In this document: piece after piece, positions 24,624 through 27,508 of the stretch
Position numbering within the stretch: the stretch's first letter is position 1
Layout: every line of letters starts with the position of its first letter
From: Ramlibacter tataouinensis
Lineage (GTDB): Bacteria > Pseudomonadota > Gammaproteobacteria > Burkholderiales > Burkholderiaceae_C
Assembly (NCBI GenBank): GCA_002427815.1
Contig: DIZF01000039.1
Coordinates: 1-27,508 of the forward strand
Direction of reading: 5' to 3'
Length of the DNA stretch: 27,508 nucleotides
Program-made: the position numbers and the translations under genes
Notes under the pieces: generated by a model
Databases searched by the model: none
Told to the model about the DNA's origin: nothing
The model's input: only the letters and a program-made list of their open reading frames with translations

Positions 24624-27001
24624 ACGGGACCATCACCCAGCCCACCGCCAGCCTGATCGGCCAGCGCATCCCGAAGATGGACGCGCCCGAAAAGGCCAGC
24701 GGCCGGACCCGCTACATCGACGACATCACCTTGCCGGGCCAGCTGTATGCGGCCATCCTGCGCTCGGGCCGGGTGCATGCGCGCATCCTGCGCATCGACG
24801 TGTCGCGCGCACGCGCCCTGCCCGGCGTGCACGCGGTCATCACCGCGGCCGACGTGCCCGACCAGCGGCCGATCGGTGTCGCCAAGGACCATCTGCCGCT
24901 CAAGACCGACCGGGTGCGCAGCGTGCGCGACGAGATCGCCGCGGTCGCCGCCGAAAGCGATGCGATCGCGCACGCGGCGCTGGCGCTGATCGAGGTCGAG
25001 TACGAGGATCTGCCGGTGGTCACCGACGCGCAGGCCGCGCTCGAGCCGGGCGCGCCGCTGATCCATCCGCCCATCGCCGGCGCCGCCGCCAATGCGCCGG
25101 TGGGCCTGGCCGGCAAGAGCGACAACATCGCGATGCGGTTCGACTACGGACACGGCGACCTCGCGCAGGGCGAAGCCGATTCCGACGTGATCGTCGAGGA
25201 CAGCTTCGCGCTGCACTACGTGACGCACTGCTGCATGGGCGTGTCGGGGGTGATCGCCGAGTTCGACGCGCGGGGCAACCTGCTGCTGTATTCGAACACC
25301 CAGGTGCCGTTCCTGCACAAGCGCGAGTTCGCCGAGATCCTGGGCATGGAGCCCGGGCGCATCCGCATCATCCAGCCGCCGATCGGCGGCGGCTTCGGCT
25401 CCAAGCTCGACATCTATCCGTTCGAGATCATCTGCGCCTGGCTCGCGCGCGCCACCGGCCGCCCGGTCAAGCTGGTGTTCAGCCGCGAGGAGGAGTTCCT
25501 GGCTTCGCCAACGCGCCAGCCGGTGCGCCTGACACTGCGCTCGGGCTGCACGCGCGACGGCACGCTCACTTTCCGCAGCGTGCACACGCTGCACGACAAC
25601 GGCGCCTACACCTCCTGGGGTGCGACCACGCCGTTCGTCATGATGCAGACCTTCTCGTCGCTGTACCGCGTGCCGAACTGCGACTACCACACGCTGGCGG
25701 TGTACTCGAACAATCCGTACGCGGGCTCGTTCCGCGGCTACGGCAACCTGCAGGCCACCTTCGCCGTCGAGGCGCACATGGACAAGATGGCCGAGGCCAT
25801 AGCCATGGACCCGCTGGAATTCCGGCTCAGGAACGCCCAGGTCACCGATGAAGTGAGCGGCCAGGGCATGGTGTTTCGCAGCTGCGGCTTCCAGGAGTGC
25901 CTCACCACGGCGGCCGAGCGCAGCGACTACCAGCGCAAGCACCGCGACTACGCCGCGCGCCGCGGGGAGCCCGGGCGTTTCAAGCGGGGCATCGGCATGG
26001 CTTCGATGCTGCACGTGGGCGGCGGCGCCAAGATCTACCCGTCCGACGGCTGCGGCACCATCCTCAAGCTCGACGACTTCGCCCACCTGACACTGATTAC
26101 CGGCGCTTCCGAGATCGGCCAGGGCTCGGAAACGGTGCTCACCCAGCTGGTGTGCGAGGAACTCGGACTGCCGATGTCGGCCGTCACCGTGATCAACAAC
26201 GATACCGACATCACACCGTGGGACGTCGGCGTGCACGCGAGCCGCACCACCTTCATCGCCGGCAACTCGGCGCTCGGCGCCGCGCGCAAGGCGAAGGCCA
26301 AGATTCTGGCGGCCGCGGCGGCACGCTTCGAGTGCCCGGCCGAGACGCTCGAATTGAGGAGCGGACGCATCGTGCGTGCCGCCACCGGCGAGTCGCTCAC
26401 CGATCTGGCCCGATTCCTGCGCAACCTGCACTTCAGCGACCGCGCCGAGCTGGTGACGACGAGCTTCTATTACGAACCGCCCAGCGTGCACCAGGACAAG
26501 AACTTCAAGGGCGATGTCTCGGCCGCCTACGCCTGGGCCACGCAGGTCGTCGAGGTCGAGGTCGACACTGACAGCGGCGCGGTACGCATGCTCAAGGTGA
26601 CGGCGGCCCACGACGTCGGGCGCGTACTGAACCGGCTGGGCATCGAGGGCCAGATCGAAGGCGGCATCGTGATGGGCCAGGGTTACGCGTTGACCGAAAG
26701 CCTGATCATCGAGGGCGGGCGCATCCGCAACCCGAGCTTTCGCGACTACAAGCTCGTCACCGCGCCGGAGATCCCGGAGATGGACATCGCGTTCATCGAG
26801 TCGATGGACGGCGAAGGCCCGCAAGGCGCAAAAGGCGTGGGCGAGGCCCCGGCGATCTGCATCGCGGCGGCGACCGCGAACGCGATCTACAACGCCACCG
26901 GCGCGCGCATCACGACCCTGCCGTTCACGCCCGAGCGGGTCTACCGCGCGCTGCACGGGGCGCTGCCTGCGGTGCAGCCGGTGTCAAAGGTCATGGCATG
27001 A
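24620..27001 (+). CDS. Molybdenum hydroxylase, Mo-cofactor large subunit
   Basis: The 793-residue product is a xanthine dehydrogenase-family catalytic subunit. It shows PPIGGGFGSKLD (molybdopterin contact), the GSFRGYGN loop, TGASEIGQGSETVLTQ, and the active-site Glu742 in KGVGEAP. The loop where CO dehydrogenase has its Cys (AYRCSFR) reads YAGSFRGYG, so CO oxidation is excluded. Such enzymes add a water-derived oxygen to an electron-poor carbon, often in N-heteroaromatics or in CoA thioesters such as furoyl-CoA. A reductase role is also known in the HcrA relatives. Because neighbours handle CoA thioesters, a CoA-bound substrate is my preferred reading. It overlaps the next gene by ATGA. No Mo-cofactor insertion chaperone (XdhC/CoxF) is seen here. 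Confidence 0.93.
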   Translation: MNGTITQPTASLIGQRIPKMDAPEKASGRTRYIDDITLPGQLYAAILRSGRVHARILRIDVSRARALPGVHAVITAADVPDQRPIGVAKDHLPLKTDRVRSVRDEIAAVAAESDAIAHAALALIEVEYEDLPVVTDAQAALEPGAPLIHPPIAGAAANAPVGLAGKSDNIAMRFDYGHGDLAQGEADSDVIVEDSFALHYVTHCCMGVSGVIAEFDARGNLLLYSNTQVPFLHKREFAEILGMEPGRIRIIQPPIGGGFGSKLDIYPFEIICAWLARATGRPVKLVFSREEEFLASPTRQPVRLTLRSGCTRDGTLTFRSVHTLHDNGAYTSWGATTPFVMMQTFSSLYRVPNCDYHTLAVYSNNPYAGSFRGYGNLQATFAVEAHMDKMAEAIAMDPLEFRLRNAQVTDEVSGQGMVFRSCGFQECLTTAAERSDYQRKHRDYAARRGEPGRFKRGIGMASMLHVGGGAKIYPSDGCGTILKLDDFAHLTLITGASEIGQGSETVLTQLVCEELGLPMSAVTVINNDTDITPWDVGVHASRTTFIAGNSALGAARKAKAKILAAAAARFECPAETLELRSGRIVRAATGESLTDLARFLRNLHFSDRAELVTTSFYYEPPSVHQDKNFKGDVSAAYAWATQVVEVEVDTDSGAVRMLKVTAAHDVGRVLNRLGIEGQIEGGIVMGQGYALTESLIIEGGRIRNPSFRDYKLVTAPEIPEMDIAFIESMDGEGPQGAKGVGEAPAICIAAATANAIYNATGARITTLPFTPERVYRALHGALPAVQPVSKVMA

Positions 27002-27508
27002 AGCGCCGCACCGTGTTGTCGCTCGAGCAGGCGCTGTCGCTGCCGTACGCGACGCTGCGTTTTGCCCAGCTCGGCTGGCGGGTGATCCGCATCGAGGCCG
27101 TGGGCGGCGAGGGCCTGCGCGGCGATCCCAACCGCTACATCGGCACCCGGGTCGCGGATGACGACCGGCGCAGCTATTTCATCGCGCCCAACGTCGGCAA
27201 GGAAGCAATCGCGCTGAACCTCAAGGACCCGCGCGGCCGCGAGCTGCTGCCGCGCCTGATCCGCGAGCTCGGCGTCGACGTCTTCTGCTGCAACACCGTG
27301 CCCTCGCGCTATGGCGCGCTCGGCATAGACCCCGCGAAACTGCGGGGCGCGCGTCCCGACCTGATCTGGGCCGGGATCTCGGCGATGGGGCCGGCCTTTC
27401 CCGAGACGCCCGGCTACGACCCGGTGATCCAGGCGATGGCCGGCTACATGGAAGTGACCGGCGAACGCGACGGCCCGCCGATGCTCACCGGCATCCCGGT
27501 GATCGACC
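26998..27508 (+). CDS. CaiB/BaiF family III CoA-transferase (partial, runs off the window)
   Basis: The first 170 residues of a family III CoA-transferase are present. Recognisable segments are the early LPYATLRFAQLGWRVIRIE, NVGKEAIALNLKDPRGRELL (about 65-84), the IWAGISAMGP strand and the YDPVIQAMAGYMEVTG stretch. The last complete codon is Asp170 in GIPVID, which falls where formyl-CoA transferase has its catalytic Asp169. The enzyme would move CoA between acids, here probably to activate or recycle a pathway acid. The start overlaps the Mo-subunit stop by ATGA, so it belongs to the same operon, which continues beyond the window. Confidence 0.9.
   Translation, partial: MKRRTVLSLEQALSLPYATLRFAQLGWRVIRIEAVGGEGLRGDPNRYIGTRVADDDRRSYFIAPNVGKEAIALNLKDPRGRELLPRLIRELGVDVFCCNTVPSRYGALGIDPAKLRGARPDLIWAGISAMGPAFPETPGYDPVIQAMAGYMEVTGERDGPPMLTGIPVID

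Noticed and set aside
24557..26956. A 799-codon frame on the minus strand opposite the Mo large subunit, and a similar 593-codon frame at 18337-20118
   Set aside because: Both are antisense shadows of clear plus-strand enzymes, have biased composition and show no motif.
23276..27001. CO dehydrogenase (coxMSL)
   Set aside because: The large-subunit loop reads YAGSFRGYG and lacks the AYRCSFR Cys required for the Cu-Mo site, so this is a general Mo hydroxylase.

Overview
The window is GC-rich, tightly packed chromosomal DNA. Gene content, long antisense shadow frames and ATGA overlaps suggest a betaproteobacterium, probably Burkholderiales. That placement is inference; there is no rRNA or other marker here. 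I see no tRNA, rRNA, CRISPR array, insertion sequence or phage gene.

Left block (about 70-8050, minus strand). A five-gene operon runs right to left: an NfnS-like FAD/[2Fe-2S] subunit, an NfnL-like (glutamate synthase small-chain type) FAD/[4Fe-4S] subunit, a fused gamma-alpha 2-oxoacid:ferredoxin oxidoreductase subunit, its TPP-binding beta subunit, and a 736-residue protein with an unrecognised body and a C-terminal single-cluster ferredoxin domain. It starts at what looks like a class II FNR/Anr promoter (box 8033-8046, -10 at 8006-8011) and ends at a rho-independent terminator (70-101). Together the genes could make reduced ferredoxin from a 2-oxoacid and exchange its electrons with NADH and NADPH under low oxygen.

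Middle block (8371-12539, plus strand). A family 3 periplasmic binding protein is followed by a broken ABC ATPase gene with an internal frameshifting deletion and no permease genes. Next come three overlapping genes that match the 2-ketogluconate set kguE-kguK-kguD. The usual kguT transporter gene is absent.

Right block (12722 to the end, plus strand). A GntR/FCD regulator heads a run of at least 12 genes, most joined by ATGA or GTGA overlaps: thiolase, acyl-CoA synthetase, hydantoinase/ketone-carboxylase-type HyuA and HyuB, acyl-CoA dehydrogenase, two-subunit B12-dependent acyl-CoA mutase, three-subunit molybdenum hydroxylase, and a CaiB-type CoA-transferase cut by the window end. This looks like one catabolic pathway working on CoA thioesters, with a carbon-skeleton rearrangement, a hydroxylation, and an ATP-dependent carboxylation or ring opening. 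I do not recognise it as a described pathway. The mutase and the dehydrogenase both lack residues that are normally conserved in their active sites, so their reactions may be unusual. This block is the best candidate for an undescribed system.
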